A DNA stretch of 64,000 nucleotides, taken from the NCBI RefSeq assembly GCF_000223375.1, contig NC_017384.1, positions 2,110,501 through 2,174,500 on the forward strand, given 5' to 3'. The stretch's first letter is position 1. Each line of letters starts with the position of its first letter. This DNA comes from Ketogulonicigenium vulgare WSH-001. GTDB lineage: Bacteria > Pseudomonadota > Alphaproteobacteria > Rhodobacterales > Rhodobacteraceae. Below are positions 1 to 8,966 of this stretch, piece by piece. Made by a program: the position numbers and the translations under genes. Under the pieces are notes generated by a model. The model made no database searches, had not been told where the DNA came from, and saw only the letters and a list, made by a program, of their open reading frames with translations.

Positions 1-70
1 CCCGGCCGAGGAATATACCCGCACCTTGATGGCCGCGGCCCTCAGCAAGCGGCGCTTCCGCGAAGATTAA
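1..70 (+). CDS. C-terminal end of a probable ABC transporter ATP-binding protein (partial)
   Basis: Only the last 22 codons are in the window, read in the frame starting at base 2 and ending at TAA 68-70. The tail contains AEEYTRTLMAAAL, which resembles the HPYTxxLLxA segment near the C-terminus of oligopeptide or microcin-C type ABC ATPases (Dpp/Opp/YejF). The assignment rests on that short motif alone. A strong hairpin terminator follows directly. Confidence 0.4.
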   Translation, partial: PAEEYTRTLMAAALSKRRFRED

Positions 71-76
71 GGAAAA

Positions 77-98
77 GGGGGCCGAGGCCCCCTTTTTT
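77..98. terminator. Bidirectional rho-independent terminator
   Basis: GGGGGCC (77-83) pairs with GGCCCCC (86-92) and is followed by six T on the + strand. On the - strand the stem is followed by TTTTCC. It sits between the convergent ABC ATPase tail and the dioxygenase gene, whose stop codon lies in the T run, so it probably serves both. Confidence 0.85.
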
Positions 99-1020
99 AT
101 ACGCCGTCCGGGAACAGCACGCGATCGGCAGGATCGCCAGCCTCGGGCGGTTGGCCGGGCATTTGTCCGGGCGGGGCGCTGCCCTCGGGCGGGGGGCCGG
201 GGGGCATACCGCCGCCAGGGCCACCCTCGGGACCACCGCGACCGGGGCCGCCCATACCCTGGCCACCTTCGGTCCATGTGGCGTCAGGGTCGATCCCCAC
301 CACCAGCGCGGCGATATAACGGTCCGCCTGTTCGCGGATCGCGCAATAGGCCCCCTCGCCCGCCTCTGCGGCGATACCATCGCCCTTGTTCACCGTGTCG
401 CGCGTATCGCTGCGCTGATAGGCGGCGGCGTTCAGGAACAGATATTCGCTCAGCGCATCAGGGAAAAAGATCTGGCTGGTCAGGACAGTGCGCTCGTCCA
501 GATAGATCTTGTAATGAATATGCGTGGTGCGCCCGCGATACCATCCGGGATAGATCGTATCGAATGTCGCAATGCCATTCTCATCGGCAGGCCAAGTGCC
601 GCGCAAAAAGGTCTGCCCTTCGGTATTCAGCGTCCCGTCCGAGCCCTGGTTCGCATAGCCCGAGTAATTCCCCTGCGCATCACAATGCCAGATATCGACA
701 CGCGCGCCGGCAACCGGGCGGCAATCCGCGGTCACGACCTGAATGCTCAGGCGCAGCGGGATACCCGCCTTGCCCTCGGTAATATCGCTGCGCACCAGTT
801 TGGGGTCGATGTAATAGGGGCCTTCGGTCGTCTCGGGTTTTACCGCACAGACGTTCGTCGTGATCAGGCCCATCGTCGCGGCGGCCAGTGCGATATCCGC
901 GCTTGGCTCTGCTTTTGCGGCGCTTGCCCCAATGGCCGCCAATGGCACGGCGGCCACAAGGCGCTGCATGATCCGGCGGCGGGTGATATCGTCTGGCTGA
1001 TCCGGTCTTTGCTGGGTCAT
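97..1020 (-). CDS. Tat-exported intradiol ring-cleavage dioxygenase
   Basis: 307 residues. Family members cleave catechol-type aromatic rings between the two hydroxyls using non-heme Fe(III). The N-terminus has a twin-arginine signal (TRRRIMQRL at 13-21, then a hydrophobic stretch ending AKA near 37), so the product is probably periplasmic or extracellular. The expected Fe ligands are visible: a Tyr in EGPYY (69 or 70), and Tyr161, His167 and His169 in GWYRGRTTHIH. The last ~60 residues are Gly/Pro-rich and look unstructured. The start at 1020 is chosen because AAAGGA lies 6 nt upstream and the signal peptide follows at once; the open frame continues upstream only as a shadow of the next gene. 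Substrate unknown. Divergent from the ygiC-like gene. Confidence 0.88.
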   Translation of the reverse strand: MTQQRPDQPDDITRRRIMQRLVAAVPLAAIGASAAKAEPSADIALAAATMGLITTNVCAVKPETTEGPYYIDPKLVRSDITEGKAGIPLRLSIQVVTADCRPVAGARVDIWHCDAQGNYSGYANQGSDGTLNTEGQTFLRGTWPADENGIATFDTIYPGWYRGRTTHIHYKIYLDERTVLTSQIFFPDALSEYLFLNAAAYQRSDTRDTVNKGDGIAAEAGEGAYCAIREQADRYIAALVVGIDPDATWTEGGQGMGGPGRGGPEGGPGGGMPPGPPPEGSAPPGQMPGQPPEAGDPADRVLFPDGV

Positions 1021-1143
1021 CCATTGTCCTTTCGTGAATGTCCTGGCAATTGAACGGTGCATCTGCCGATTTCCGTCGAAAACTCTTGCACGCTGGCGAA
1101 AAATGGCCATTTGCAGGGGGAACCTTCCGTCAAGTCGAGATCC

Positions 1144-2316
1144 ATGCACCGCATCAGCCTCCCGCCCCGCCCCGATTGGCAAGACAAGGCCGAAGCCGCC
1201 GGCTTTACCTTTCACACCATGTATGGCGCACCTTATTGGGCCGAGGACGTGGCCTATCGCTTTACCCTTGCGCAGATCGAGGATGACATCGAGGACCCCT
1301 CGACCCAGTTGCACGCGATGGTGCGCGAAGCTGTCGCCCGGATCACCACCTCCGAGGATCTGATGGCCCGCATGGGCCTGCCGTTTGCGCATTGGGATTA
1401 CATCGCGAACAGCTGGCGCGCCGCCGAGCCCGAGCTTTATGGCCGGATGGATTTGGCTTACGACGGCAACGGCCCCGCCAAGCTGCTGGAATATAACGCC
1501 GACACGCCGACCTCGCTGTTCGAATCCGCCTCGTTCCAATGGGATTGGCTGCAAGATCAGATCGGCCTTGGGCATCTGCCGCAGGGCACCGATCAGTTCA
1601 ACCGCACCTTCGAGGCCATCGCCGAGCGTTTCGCCGAAATTTTCGCGCGCGGCACCGATGTGCATTTCGCCTCCGTCGCGAATAACACCGAAGATTACGG
1701 CACCGTCGAGACGCTGGCCTGGGCCGCGCGGGAGGCAGGCCTTGGCGCGCATTACACCCCGATGCACGAGATCGGCCTGACCGAGACCGGCCAGTTCGCA
1801 GATAACCAATCCCGCGTTATGGGCGTGTTGTTCAAGCTCTATCCGTGGGAAAACCTGCTGGCCGAACCCTTTGCCGAAAACCTTGCAGGCGCGCATCTGC
1901 GCATGATCGAGCCGCCGTGGAAGGCGCTGGTCTCGAACAAGGCGATCCTGCCGGTGCTGTGGGACATGTTCAAAGGCCACCCGAACCTGCTGCCGTCATA
2001 TTTCGCCGATGACGCGCATGGCGCCGATGACATGCCCCATGGCACAGTGCGCAAGCCGCTGTTCTCGCGCGAGGGGGCCTCGGTGACGATCCTGGGCCCG
2101 GACGGCCAGACCATCGCCCGCGCCGAAGACCGCAGCTATGATCAATATCCGGAAATCGTGCAGGCCTATCACCCCCTGCCCGTCTTTGACGGCTATCGCC
2201 CCGTGCTGGGCGCGTGGATTGCGGGCGAGACCTGCGTCGGCCTTGGCCTGCGCGAGGATCAATCCCCGATCACGCAAAACCTCAGCCGCTTTGTGCCCCA
2301 TATCATCCAGGAATGA
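1144..2316 (+). CDS. Glutathionylspermidine synthase-like ATP-grasp protein (YgiC family)
   Basis: 390 residues, matching the usual ~385 of the YgiC/YjfC branch of the glutathionylspermidine synthase family. Recognisable stretches are LLEYNADTPTSL and the acidic, Trp-rich WDWLQDQ region. Family members carry the C-terminal ATP-grasp ligase domain of glutathionylspermidine synthase without the amidase domain; the natural substrate of the YgiC type is not settled. The ATG at 1144 gives the typical N-terminus; an in-frame ATG at 1057 would add 29 low-complexity residues. It is followed after 7 nt by a ygiB-like lipoprotein gene, the same pairing known in enterobacteria. Confidence 0.85.
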   Translation: MHRISLPPRPDWQDKAEAAGFTFHTMYGAPYWAEDVAYRFTLAQIEDDIEDPSTQLHAMVREAVARITTSEDLMARMGLPFAHWDYIANSWRAAEPELYGRMDLAYDGNGPAKLLEYNADTPTSLFESASFQWDWLQDQIGLGHLPQGTDQFNRTFEAIAERFAEIFARGTDVHFASVANNTEDYGTVETLAWAAREAGLGAHYTPMHEIGLTETGQFADNQSRVMGVLFKLYPWENLLAEPFAENLAGAHLRMIEPPWKALVSNKAILPVLWDMFKGHPNLLPSYFADDAHGADDMPHGTVRKPLFSREGASVTILGPDGQTIARAEDRSYDQYPEIVQAYHPLPVFDGYRPVLGAWIAGETCVGLGLREDQSPITQNLSRFVPHIIQE

Positions 2317-2323
2317 ACCGCAT

Positions 2324-2944
2324 ATGAAACGATCTTCCCGCCTGATGCCCCTCACCATTGGCCTGACCGTCAGCGCCTTTGCACTGGCCGCCTGCCGTCC
2401 CGAAGTGACCGAGATGGACGCCCAGTTGTTCCCCGACGCGAATGCCTGCTATGCCGCCGCTGACGCCGGTGGCAGCAGCATCCTGCGCAGTGACTGCGAC
2501 ACCGCCGCGACCGAGGCGCAGGCCATGCACGAGGCGAACGCGCCCCGCTATGACGCGCTGGCGACCTGCGAGGCGGAATATGGCGCGGGGAACTGCACCG
2601 ATACGGCGCAGAATTCAGGCGGTGGCATGGGCAGTTTCTTTATGCCGCTGCTGATGGGTTACATGATGGGCAATATGCTGTCGGGTGGTCGCAACGCCAG
2701 CCAGCCGATCTATTCACAGGCTTCGGGCGGGTATACGACATCGGATCGCAGCAGCACATTTGCGAATAATTCCGGCAATACCCGTGTGAATGCCGCCAGC
2801 TTTTCGAATGCTGCCAGCGGTCAAAGCGTCCGCAACACCGGCAATACCAGTGCCCGCCCCGCAGCGGCCCCGATGAGCCAATCGACCGTACGTTCAACTG
2901 GCGGTTTTGGTGGATCGGCCAGCAGCGGCGGCTTTGGGGGCTGA
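2324..2944 (+). CDS. DUF1190 (YgiB-like) lipoprotein
   Basis: 206 residues. A short signal peptide ends in the lipobox FALAAC (Cys near 24), so the product should be a lipoprotein. The middle part has several conserved Cys and a Gly/Met-rich segment (FMPLLMGYMMGNMLSGG), and the C-terminal third is a Ser/Gly/Asn-rich tail ending in repeated GGFGG. This is the DUF1190/YgiB layout, and the gene follows ygiC-like by 7 nt, so they are surely co-transcribed. Function is unknown. The start at 2324 is the only one that gives a signal peptide; the open frame upstream overlaps the previous gene. Confidence 0.8.
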   Translation: MKRSSRLMPLTIGLTVSAFALAACRPEVTEMDAQLFPDANACYAAADAGGSSILRSDCDTAATEAQAMHEANAPRYDALATCEAEYGAGNCTDTAQNSGGGMGSFFMPLLMGYMMGNMLSGGRNASQPIYSQASGGYTTSDRSSTFANNSGNTRVNAASFSNAASGQSVRNTGNTSARPAAAPMSQSTVRSTGGFGGSASSGGFGG

Positions 2945-2945
2945 T

Positions 2946-3983
2946 TTGCGCAAGCACGTGGCCCTACAGCCCGCGGATCTGGTGCCCGATGGGTTGATCA
3001 GCCCCGCGGATGCGGCCGCGCTGCGTCCTGTCACAGAGACGTTCCGGATGCGCATCACGCCGCAGATGCGCACTGCCATCACACGCGCGGATGATGGCGT
3101 GGGCTTGCAATTCGTCCCTGACCGTCGCGAGTTGAACGTGCTGCCGTCTGAGCTGACCGATCCCATCGGCGACGGTGCCCATTCCCCGACCAAGGGCATC
3201 ACGCATCGCTATCCCGACCGCGTCATTTTCCACGTCACGCAGGTCTGCGAAGTCTATTGCCGGTTTTGCTTTCGCCGCGAGGTCGTCGGCGAAAACGGCG
3301 TGCTGCCCGCCGGTGATGTCGCCGCCGCGCTGGATTACATCCGCCGCACCCCCGCGATTAACGAGGTGATCTTGACCGGCGGCGACCCTCTCAGCCTGTC
3401 GCCGCGCCGCTTGCACGAAATTACCACCGCGCTGGCCGCGATCCCGCATGTCGGGCTGATGCGCATCCATACCCGCGTGCCGGTCGTCGCGCCAAACCGC
3501 ATCACGCCCGAGATGATCGCCGCCCTGACCGCGCCGGGTTTGCAGACATGGCTGGTGCTGCATACGAACCATCCGCAAGAATTCATCCCCGAGGCGGTTG
3601 CCGCGCTCGATCTGCTCCGCACCGCTGGTGTGCCGCTGCTGTCGCAATCTGTGCTGTTGCGCGGTGTGAATGATTCTGTTGCGGTGCTGAAAAGCCTGTT
3701 CACCACCCTGCTGCGGCTGGGCGTGAAACCCTATTACCTGCATCACTGCGATCTGGCGCGTGGCACATCGCATTACCGCACCACGATCGCGGCGGGACGC
3801 GCGCTGATGCGGGCCTTGCGCGGGCAAATATCGGGGTCGGCGCTGCCGACCTATGTGCTGGATATTCCCGGCGGTTTTGGCAAGGTGCCGATCACCGCTG
3901 ATTATTTCGACGGCGGCGCAGATGGGCGCTGGCAAGTGACCGATCCGAACGGCGGCACACATATCTACCACGACCCAGAATGA
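2946..3983 (+). CDS. Lysine 2,3-aminomutase-like radical SAM/PLP protein (EpmB/KamA family)
   Basis: About 345 residues. The radical SAM cluster motif CEVYCRFC gives Cys 101, 105 and 108, and the C-terminal DIPGGFGKVP matches the PLP-lysine segment of KamA/EpmB. Family members isomerise alpha- to beta-lysine; the short EpmB branch acts on lysine used to modify elongation factor P. Neither EpmA nor EF-P is in the window, so the substrate is open. Start choice is uncertain: TTG 2946 has GGGGG 5 nt upstream and overlaps the stop of the DUF1190 gene. TTG 2907, GTG 2910 and GTG 2958 are alternatives. Overlap with the previous gene implies co-transcription. A hairpin terminator follows the stop. 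Confidence 0.85.
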   Translation: MRKHVALQPADLVPDGLISPADAAALRPVTETFRMRITPQMRTAITRADDGVGLQFVPDRRELNVLPSELTDPIGDGAHSPTKGITHRYPDRVIFHVTQVCEVYCRFCFRREVVGENGVLPAGDVAAALDYIRRTPAINEVILTGGDPLSLSPRRLHEITTALAAIPHVGLMRIHTRVPVVAPNRITPEMIAALTAPGLQTWLVLHTNHPQEFIPEAVAALDLLRTAGVPLLSQSVLLRGVNDSVAVLKSLFTTLLRLGVKPYYLHHCDLARGTSHYRTTIAAGRALMRALRGQISGSALPTYVLDIPGGFGKVPITADYFDGGADGRWQVTDPNGGTHIYHDPE

Positions 3984-3984
3984 A

Positions 3985-4010
3985 AAAGGCCGCCCCAAGG
4001 GGCGGCCTTT
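3985..4010. terminator. Bidirectional terminator between convergent genes
   Basis: AAAGGCCGCCCC / GGGGCGGCCTTT is a perfect 12-bp stem with a two-base loop. It has flanking T-rich sequence on both strands, so it can end both the aminomutase transcript (+) and the outer-membrane protein transcript (-). Confidence 0.88.
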
Positions 4011-4029
4011 GGCCTAAAGTCCCGAAGGA

Positions 4030-4755
4030 TTAGAAGCTATAGACCAGACCAACGTTCACGGTGTGCAGTTGGGTGGTGTCGGTGGTGTAACGGCCGCCCG
4101 AACCGGTCAGGTTTTCGCGGTCATAGTCGTTGTAGACATACAGGCCGCGCACAGCCCAGGTGTCATTCAGGGCGTGCTCGACACCCAGACCAGCGGTCAG
4201 ACCGTTCTGGCTGACGGTTTCGTCCAGCGTGATCGCGCCGTTCAGGACGTAGTCATATTCGACAGCCGAGTAGCCGAGGAAGCCGTAAACCAGCGTGGTC
4301 GGGGTCACTTCGTAACCCAGGGTCGCACGCAGCGCAGCTTCCCAGTTCAGCTCTTTGGTGCCGGTCGAGGCAGCAGGAATCGGGCCAGCATAGCTGATGT
4401 CATCCGAGACATCGCCGAAACGGACGCTGACTTCCGGACCAAAGACCCATTTGCCGCTGTTCCAACGGTAACCACCGAAGATCGCAGCGCTGGGACCAGC
4501 GAGTTCAAATTCGCCGATGTCACCCAGGAAAGTGCCAGCGGGCGTGTGAACGCCAACGCGGTCATCTTCCGAGAAGGTGTAGCCCAGCGAAGCACCGACA
4601 TATGCACCGGTAAAGCGGGTTGCAGCCGCCGGAGCGACGACAGGAACAACCACAACGGGTTCGACGACTTCAGCCGTCAGACCGCCTGCGGAAGCCGTAT
4701 TTGCGGCAACAAGAGCAACCATAGCGGTTGCAGCGAAGTAACGATTCATTTTCAT
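4030..4755 (-). CDS. Outer-membrane beta-barrel protein (Omp25/OmpA-barrel type), paralogue 1
   Basis: 241 residues from the ATG at 4755, which has AGGTG 7 nt upstream; an ATG at 4782 has no ribosome site. The signal peptide ends around TASA-GG. A linker rich in Val, Pro and Ala (VVEPVVVVPVVAP) leads into an eight-strand-type barrel beginning RFTGAYVGASLGY and ending in the aromatic residue VYSF, the usual outer-membrane insertion signal. It shares order, linker and barrel motifs with the gene at 5007-5720. Likely a small surface porin-like protein; no ligand can be inferred. Confidence 0.85.
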   Translation of the reverse strand: MKMNRYFAATAMVALVAANTASAGGLTAEVVEPVVVVPVVAPAAATRFTGAYVGASLGYTFSEDDRVGVHTPAGTFLGDIGEFELAGPSAAIFGGYRWNSGKWVFGPEVSVRFGDVSDDISYAGPIPAASTGTKELNWEAALRATLGYEVTPTTLVYGFLGYSAVEYDYVLNGAITLDETVSQNGLTAGLGVEHALNDTWAVRGLYVYNDYDRENLTGSGGRYTTDTTQLHTVNVGLVYSF

Positions 4756-4950
4756 ATTGGACACCTGTGACTTGGGTTTCATTTGTTATCGGGTTGGGAT
4801 GGACAACCCGCTCAGCCTTCGCCTCATTCTTCGCGATTATGCCGCCATAGTTAACAAATGGTTAACGAAATTTAGAAGATTAATACCAAATTAACGGCAT
4901 GGGCTTAATTTTGCGGCCTATTTAACAGAAATGCACGCTAAAAATATAAT
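4756..4950 (-). promoter_or_regulatory. AT-rich leader/promoter region of OMP paralogue 1
   Basis: This ~195-base stretch is far more AT-rich than its surroundings (several TTAACxAAAT-like words around 4848-4905) and has no credible ORF. It must contain the promoter of the 4030-4755 gene and probably a long 5' leader. No specific operator is recognised. Confidence 0.45.
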
Positions 4951-4951
4951 A

Positions 4952-4975
4952 AAAGGCCGCATAAACGCGGCCTTT
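4952..4975 (-). terminator. Rho-independent terminator of OMP paralogue 2
   Basis: AAAGGCCGC and GCGGCCTTT form a 9-bp stem around a six-base loop. On the - strand the stem is followed by TTATTATATT. It lies 31 bases beyond the stop of the 5007-5720 gene, so the two barrel genes are separate transcripts. Confidence 0.82.
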
Positions 4976-5006
4976 GTGGCTTTTATACATCTATGCCCCG
5001 GCGGGT

Positions 5007-5720
5007 TTAGAAGCTGAAGTTCACACCGATATTCACGCTGTGGAAGTCAGGTGTCGGGCGTGTGTGCTGGTTAATGGCGGGATCAACCAGATTCTTGCCC
5101 TCGTAACCGGCATATTCGTATTCGCCGAACAGCGACCAATTATCGTTCAGCGCATATTCCGCGCCAAGGCCTGCATTCACACCGCCAAAGTTAACGGTTT
5201 CAGCCACATTGATCGCACCCGCGACGTCATACTCGACCTCGGCATAGGTGTAGCCGACAAAACCATACAGCAGCAGGCTCGGCGTCACAGTATAACCCAG
5301 ATTGCCGCGCAGCGCGGCTTCCCAGTTCACGGTGCTAGAGCCGGTGCTGGTGCCCGTCAGCTCGGCGTCGATGCCGCCGCCGCGCACACGCAGCGTGGGA
5401 CCATAAACCAGATTGCCATTCGCCCAACGATAACCGGCTTGCAAGATGGCGGCGCCACCTTCCAGATCCAAGTCGCCCAGAACGCCTGTCAGCAGGTTTG
5501 TGGTTTGATCGACCATGCCAACGCGGTCATCGCTGCTGACCACATGGCCATAGCCCAGACCGACATAACCACCAGCAAAGCGGTTCGTCAGTACCGGCGC
5601 AACCGGGATGACGACAGGCGCTTCAACGATCTCTTGCGACAGGCCGCCAGCGACGGCCGTATTTACTGAACCAACCGAGGCTGCGACCACAGCACTCGCG
5701 ACGATAAACTTCTTGATCAT
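5007..5720 (-). CDS. Outer-membrane beta-barrel protein (Omp25/OmpA-barrel type), paralogue 2
   Basis: 237 residues with signal peptide MIKKFIVASAVVAASV... cleaved near AVA-GG. The V/P-rich linker and the barrel from NRFAGGYVGLGYG to the terminal NFSF parallel paralogue 1: RTxDDRVG-like, NWEAALR, LGYxVTP and LLYGFVGY blocks occur in both. GGAG lies 7 nt before the ATG at 5720. Separate terminator and promoter suggest independent regulation of the two copies. Confidence 0.85.
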   Translation of the reverse strand: MIKKFIVASAVVAASVGSVNTAVAGGLSQEIVEAPVVIPVAPVLTNRFAGGYVGLGYGHVVSSDDRVGMVDQTTNLLTGVLGDLDLEGGAAILQAGYRWANGNLVYGPTLRVRGGGIDAELTGTSTGSSTVNWEAALRGNLGYTVTPSLLLYGFVGYTYAEVEYDVAGAINVAETVNFGGVNAGLGAEYALNDNWSLFGEYEYAGYEGKNLVDPAINQHTRPTPDFHSVNIGVNFSF

Positions 5721-6029
5721 TTGGATCTCCGTCGAACGAAATTAACACCATTGCCGCGACGCATCAGCGCCCCGCAGATGCGAATTTATTAACAGATGGC
5801 GACTGTCTTGCGAGGAGTATTATCGGACATAGATCGTCTATGCGACTGATTTACAACAATTAGATGACTCGGCATGAACAAAATCAAGACGTTAGATACG
5901 CTAGGTAAATTAACCATTTCTACATTTTCCACGTGCTCACCCCCGAAAACAAACACCCCCGCCTGCGCGACCTCGTGAAAGAGACCGTGCAAGCGGGGGT
6001 GTGATGGAATCACTCTGGTATTGGCGCGA
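5721..6029. other. Intergenic region: promoter of OMP paralogue 2 and terminator of cysNC
   Basis: About 309 bases without a credible gene. The left part (5721-5940) is AT-rich and should hold the promoter of the - strand barrel gene. The right part carries the cysNC terminator hairpin (5953-6002). A 74-codon frame across it on the - strand runs through the hairpin and looks non-coding. Confidence 0.5.
5953..6002 (-). terminator. Probable terminator of the cysD-cysNC operon
   Basis: ACACCCCCGC (5953-5962) pairs perfectly with GCGGGGGTGT (5993-6002) over 10 bp with a 30-base loop. On the - strand the stem is followed by TTGTTTTC. It lies 28 bases past the cysNC stop codon. The long loop makes it less typical than the others in this window. 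Confidence 0.6.
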
Positions 6030-7940
6030 TCAGCCGATGATGTGGGCGACGATCATCTCTGCGGCGTCTTCGGCAGAAATCGCGGTCGTATCAACATGCA
6101 GATCAGGGCTTTCAGGTGCCTCATAGGGGCTATCGATACCGGTGAAATTCTTGAGCTGCCCGGCCCGCGCCTTGCGATACAGCCCCTTTACATCGCGGCT
6201 TTCAGCAACGGCCAGAGGCGTGTCGATAAAGACCTCGATGAACGTTCCAGCGGGCAGCATGTCGCGCACCATCTGCCGCTCGTTGCGGAAGGGCGAGATG
6301 AATGCCGTCAGCACAATCAATCCGGATTCGACCATCAGCTTGCCCACCTCGCCGACGCGGCGGATGTTCTCCACCCGGTCGGCGTCGGAAAAGCCCAGAT
6401 CGCGGTTCAGCCCGTGGCGCACGTTATCGCCGTCCAGCAAGAAGCTGTGCTTACCCAGAGCGAACAGCTTTTTCTCGACCATATTGGCGATGGTGGACTT
6501 GCCGGAACCGGACAGGCCGGTGAACCAGACCAGCTTGGGCTGTTGGCCCTTTTGCGCGGCATGGGCCTCGGCGTTGATATCCACCGATTGCCAGTGAATG
6601 TTCTGGGCGCGGCGCAGGCTAAAGTTGATCAGCCCCGCCCCGACCGTCGCATTCGTCGCCCGGTCGATCAGAATGAACGAACCCAGCGTTTTATTGTCGC
6701 CAAAGGGCGCGAAGGTGATCTGCCGATCGGTCGAGATATTGCACACACCGATCGAGTTCAGCCCCAGCGTTTTCGCCGCCAGACGCTCCATCGTGTTCAC
6801 GTTCACCTCGTATTTCGGCTCGGTGATCGTGACGGCGGCCTGTTGGGTGCCGAGCTTCATAATATAGGGACGGCCCGGCAGCATCGCAGCCTCGTCCATC
6901 CAGATGATCGTGCTTTCAAACTGGTCGGCGGTCTCGGCCGGCGCCAGCGCGGTCGAGATGACATCCCCGCGCGAGCAGTCGATCTCGTCATTCAGCGTCA
7001 GACATACCGATTGACCCGCAACGGCCAGATCCAGATTGCCGTCAAAGGTGACGATCTCTTTCACCGTCGATTCGCGGCCCGAGGGCTGCACACGGACGCG
7101 GTCGCCGGGGCGCACCGCGCCTGCGGCGATCAGGCCGGTAAAGCCGCGGAAATCCAGATTCGGGCGATTCACCCATTGCACCGGCATGCGGAAGGGCTTT
7201 TCTTGCGATGTATCGCCCAGCGGCACCGTCTCTAGATGCGCGATCAGCGTCGGGCCCTGATACCACGGCATCGCGCTGGATTTTTCGACGATATTATCGC
7301 CCTTAAGACCCGATATCGGCACGGGGACAAAGGAATTCAGCCCGATGGATTCAGCAAAGGCGCTGTAATCTGCAACAATCTGGTGGAAGGTCGCGGCACT
7401 ATAATCAACCAGATCCATCTTGTTGATCGCCAGCACGACATTCGGAATGCCCAGCAGCTTGACCAGATAAGAATGGCGCCGCGTCTGCGTCAGCACGCCT
7501 TTGCGCGCATCAATCAAAATAACGGCCAAATCGGCGGTCGAGGCGCCGGTCGCCATATTGCGGGTATATTGTTCATGGCCCGGGGTATCGGCGACGATGA
7601 ACTTGCGCTTGTCGGTGGTAAAGAACCGATAAGCCACGTCGATGGTGATGCCCTGTTCGCGCTCGGCGGCGAGGCCATCCACCAGCAGTGCAAAGTCAAT
7701 ATCCTGCCCTTGCGTGCCGACGTTCTTTGAATCGCTTTCCAGCGCCGCAAGCTGATCTTCAAAGATCATTTTGCTATCATACAGCAACCGCCCGATCAGC
7801 GTCGATTTCCCATCATCGACCGAGCCGCAGGTGATAAAGCGCAGCAGCGATTTATGCTGATGCTGGCTAAGATAGGCATCGATGTCTTCGGCGATCAGGC
7901 GGTCCGCCTCATAGGCATGGCTTTTCACGTCGTCGGTCAT
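6030..7940 (-). CDS. cysNC: Bifunctional sulfate adenylyltransferase subunit 1 / adenylylsulfate kinase
   Basis: 636 residues, the size of CysN-CysC fusions. Residues ~25-240 are an EF-Tu-like GTPase: [10 protein letters not shown]-loop, DTPGHEQYT switch II and NKMD specificity motif. Beta-barrel domains follow. From ~465 to the end comes an APS kinase domain with P-loop GLSGSGKST, the substrate loop [11 protein letters not shown], and PFRNER. The N-terminal part drives ATP sulfurylase with CysD (sulfate + ATP to APS). The C-terminal part phosphorylates APS to PAPS for sulfate assimilation or sulfotransfer. The start codon overlaps the cysD stop by one base (TGATG), so the two subunits are translationally coupled. 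A hairpin terminator follows. Confidence 0.96.
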   Translation of the reverse strand: MTDDVKSHAYEADRLIAEDIDAYLSQHQHKSLLRFITCGSVDDGKSTLIGRLLYDSKMIFEDQLAALESDSKNVGTQGQDIDFALLVDGLAAEREQGITIDVAYRFFTTDKRKFIVADTPGHEQYTRNMATGASTADLAVILIDARKGVLTQTRRHSYLVKLLGIPNVVLAINKMDLVDYSAATFHQIVADYSAFAESIGLNSFVPVPISGLKGDNIVEKSSAMPWYQGPTLIAHLETVPLGDTSQEKPFRMPVQWVNRPNLDFRGFTGLIAAGAVRPGDRVRVQPSGRESTVKEIVTFDGNLDLAVAGQSVCLTLNDEIDCSRGDVISTALAPAETADQFESTIIWMDEAAMLPGRPYIMKLGTQQAAVTITEPKYEVNVNTMERLAAKTLGLNSIGVCNISTDRQITFAPFGDNKTLGSFILIDRATNATVGAGLINFSLRRAQNIHWQSVDINAEAHAAQKGQQPKLVWFTGLSGSGKSTIANMVEKKLFALGKHSFLLDGDNVRHGLNRDLGFSDADRVENIRRVGEVGKLMVESGLIVLTAFISPFRNERQMVRDMLPAGTFIEVFIDTPLAVAESRDVKGLYRKARAGQLKNFTGIDSPYEAPESPDLHVDTTAISAEDAAEMIVAHIIG

Positions 7941-8890
7941 CAGAAGTAACCCTCTTGCTTCTTCTTCTCCATCGAGGCGGATTGGTCATGGTCAATCGCC
8001 CGTCCCTGCCGTTCCGATGTCGTGGTCAGCAGCATTTCCTGAATGACCTCGGAGAGCGTAGCCGCCGTCGATTCTACTGCTCCGGTCAGCGGATAGCATC
8101 CCAAGGTGCGGAACCGGATCGAACGCTCGACCACTTCCTCGCCTTCGCGGAACTGGAAACGTTCATCGTCGATCATCAGCAGCATACCGTCGCGCTCGAC
8201 CGTCGGGCGCGGCGCCGAGAAGTACAGCGGCACAAGGTCGATCTGCTCGAGCTGGATATATTGCCAGATATCAAGCTCGGTCCAGTTCGAGATCGGAAAG
8301 ACGCGGATCGATTCGCCCTTCTTCTTTTGGGTATTATAAAGGTTCCACAGCTCGGGCCGCTGCGCCTTTGGCTCCCAGCGGTGCTGTGCGGTGCGGAAAG
8401 AAAAAACACGCTCTTTCGCGCGGGACTTTTCCTCGTCGCGGCGCGCGCCGCCGAATGCAACGTCGAATTTATAATGATCCAGCGCCTGCTTTAGCCCTTC
8501 GGTCTTCCACATGTCGGTATGCAGGCCGCCATGTTCAAAAGGGTTAATGCCTTTGGCCTTCGCCTCGGGGTTTTGATGCACCAACAGGGTCATCCCCGCC
8601 TTGGCGGCAGCGGCTTCGCGCATGTCATACATGGCGCGGAACTTCCACGTCGTATCAACATGCAATAGCGGGAAAGGCGGCGGCGCGGGATAAAAGGCTT
8701 TGCGCGCCAAATGCAGTAAAACCGACGAATCCTTGCCGATTGAATACAGCATCACGGGGTTTTCTGCCGTCGCAACCACTTCGCGCATGATATGGATGCT
8801 TTCGGCTTCCAATCGTTGCAGGTGGGTTAATTGGACGGCAGATAAAGTTTCAGCTTTAGGTTTGACGGCAGTATCTTGGGCATGAGTCAT
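7940..8890 (-). CDS. cysD: Sulfate adenylyltransferase subunit 2
   Basis: 316 residues. This is the catalytic ATP pyrophosphatase-fold subunit of ATP sulfurylase. It shows the PP-loop YSIGKDSSV near 55-62, [10 protein letters not shown], the [17 protein letters not shown] block and the C-terminal [13 protein letters not shown] stretch of CysD. ATG 8890 is preferred to the GTG at 8914 because GGAT lies 8 nt upstream and the extra eight residues are not typical. It is the first gene of the cysD-cysNC operon and has its own promoter in the 76 bases separating it from murQ. Confidence 0.95.
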   Translation of the reverse strand: MTHAQDTAVKPKAETLSAVQLTHLQRLEAESIHIMREVVATAENPVMLYSIGKDSSVLLHLARKAFYPAPPPFPLLHVDTTWKFRAMYDMREAAAAKAGMTLLVHQNPEAKAKGINPFEHGGLHTDMWKTEGLKQALDHYKFDVAFGGARRDEEKSRAKERVFSFRTAQHRWEPKAQRPELWNLYNTQKKKGESIRVFPISNWTELDIWQYIQLEQIDLVPLYFSAPRPTVERDGMLLMIDDERFQFREGEEVVERSIRFRTLGCYPLTGAVESTAATLSEVIQEMLLTTTSERQGRAIDHDQSASMEKKKQEGYF

Positions 8891-8966
8891 TGACGTGATC
8901 CAATGGTCTGGCACGGCGCTGTGCTATCCCTCTTTGGTTAGCCGTTAATCCTTGCAAGTGGTAGAA

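Noticed and set aside
1021-1980. N-terminal extension of the dioxygenase frame on the - strand
   Set aside because: It is antisense to the ygiC-like gene, has no family sequence, and a Tat signal with a ribosome site starts at 1020.
5789-6013. 74-codon frame on the - strand
   Set aside because: It runs through the cysNC terminator hairpin and has no ribosome site or recognisable sequence.
6021-7235. 404-codon frame on the + strand
   Set aside because: Entirely antisense to cysNC; composition typical of a shadow frame.
8891-8966. Riboswitch or leader upstream of cysD
   Set aside because: Only 76 bases, with just the small inverted repeat GGTA...TACC at the murQ stop; no known leader fold recognised.
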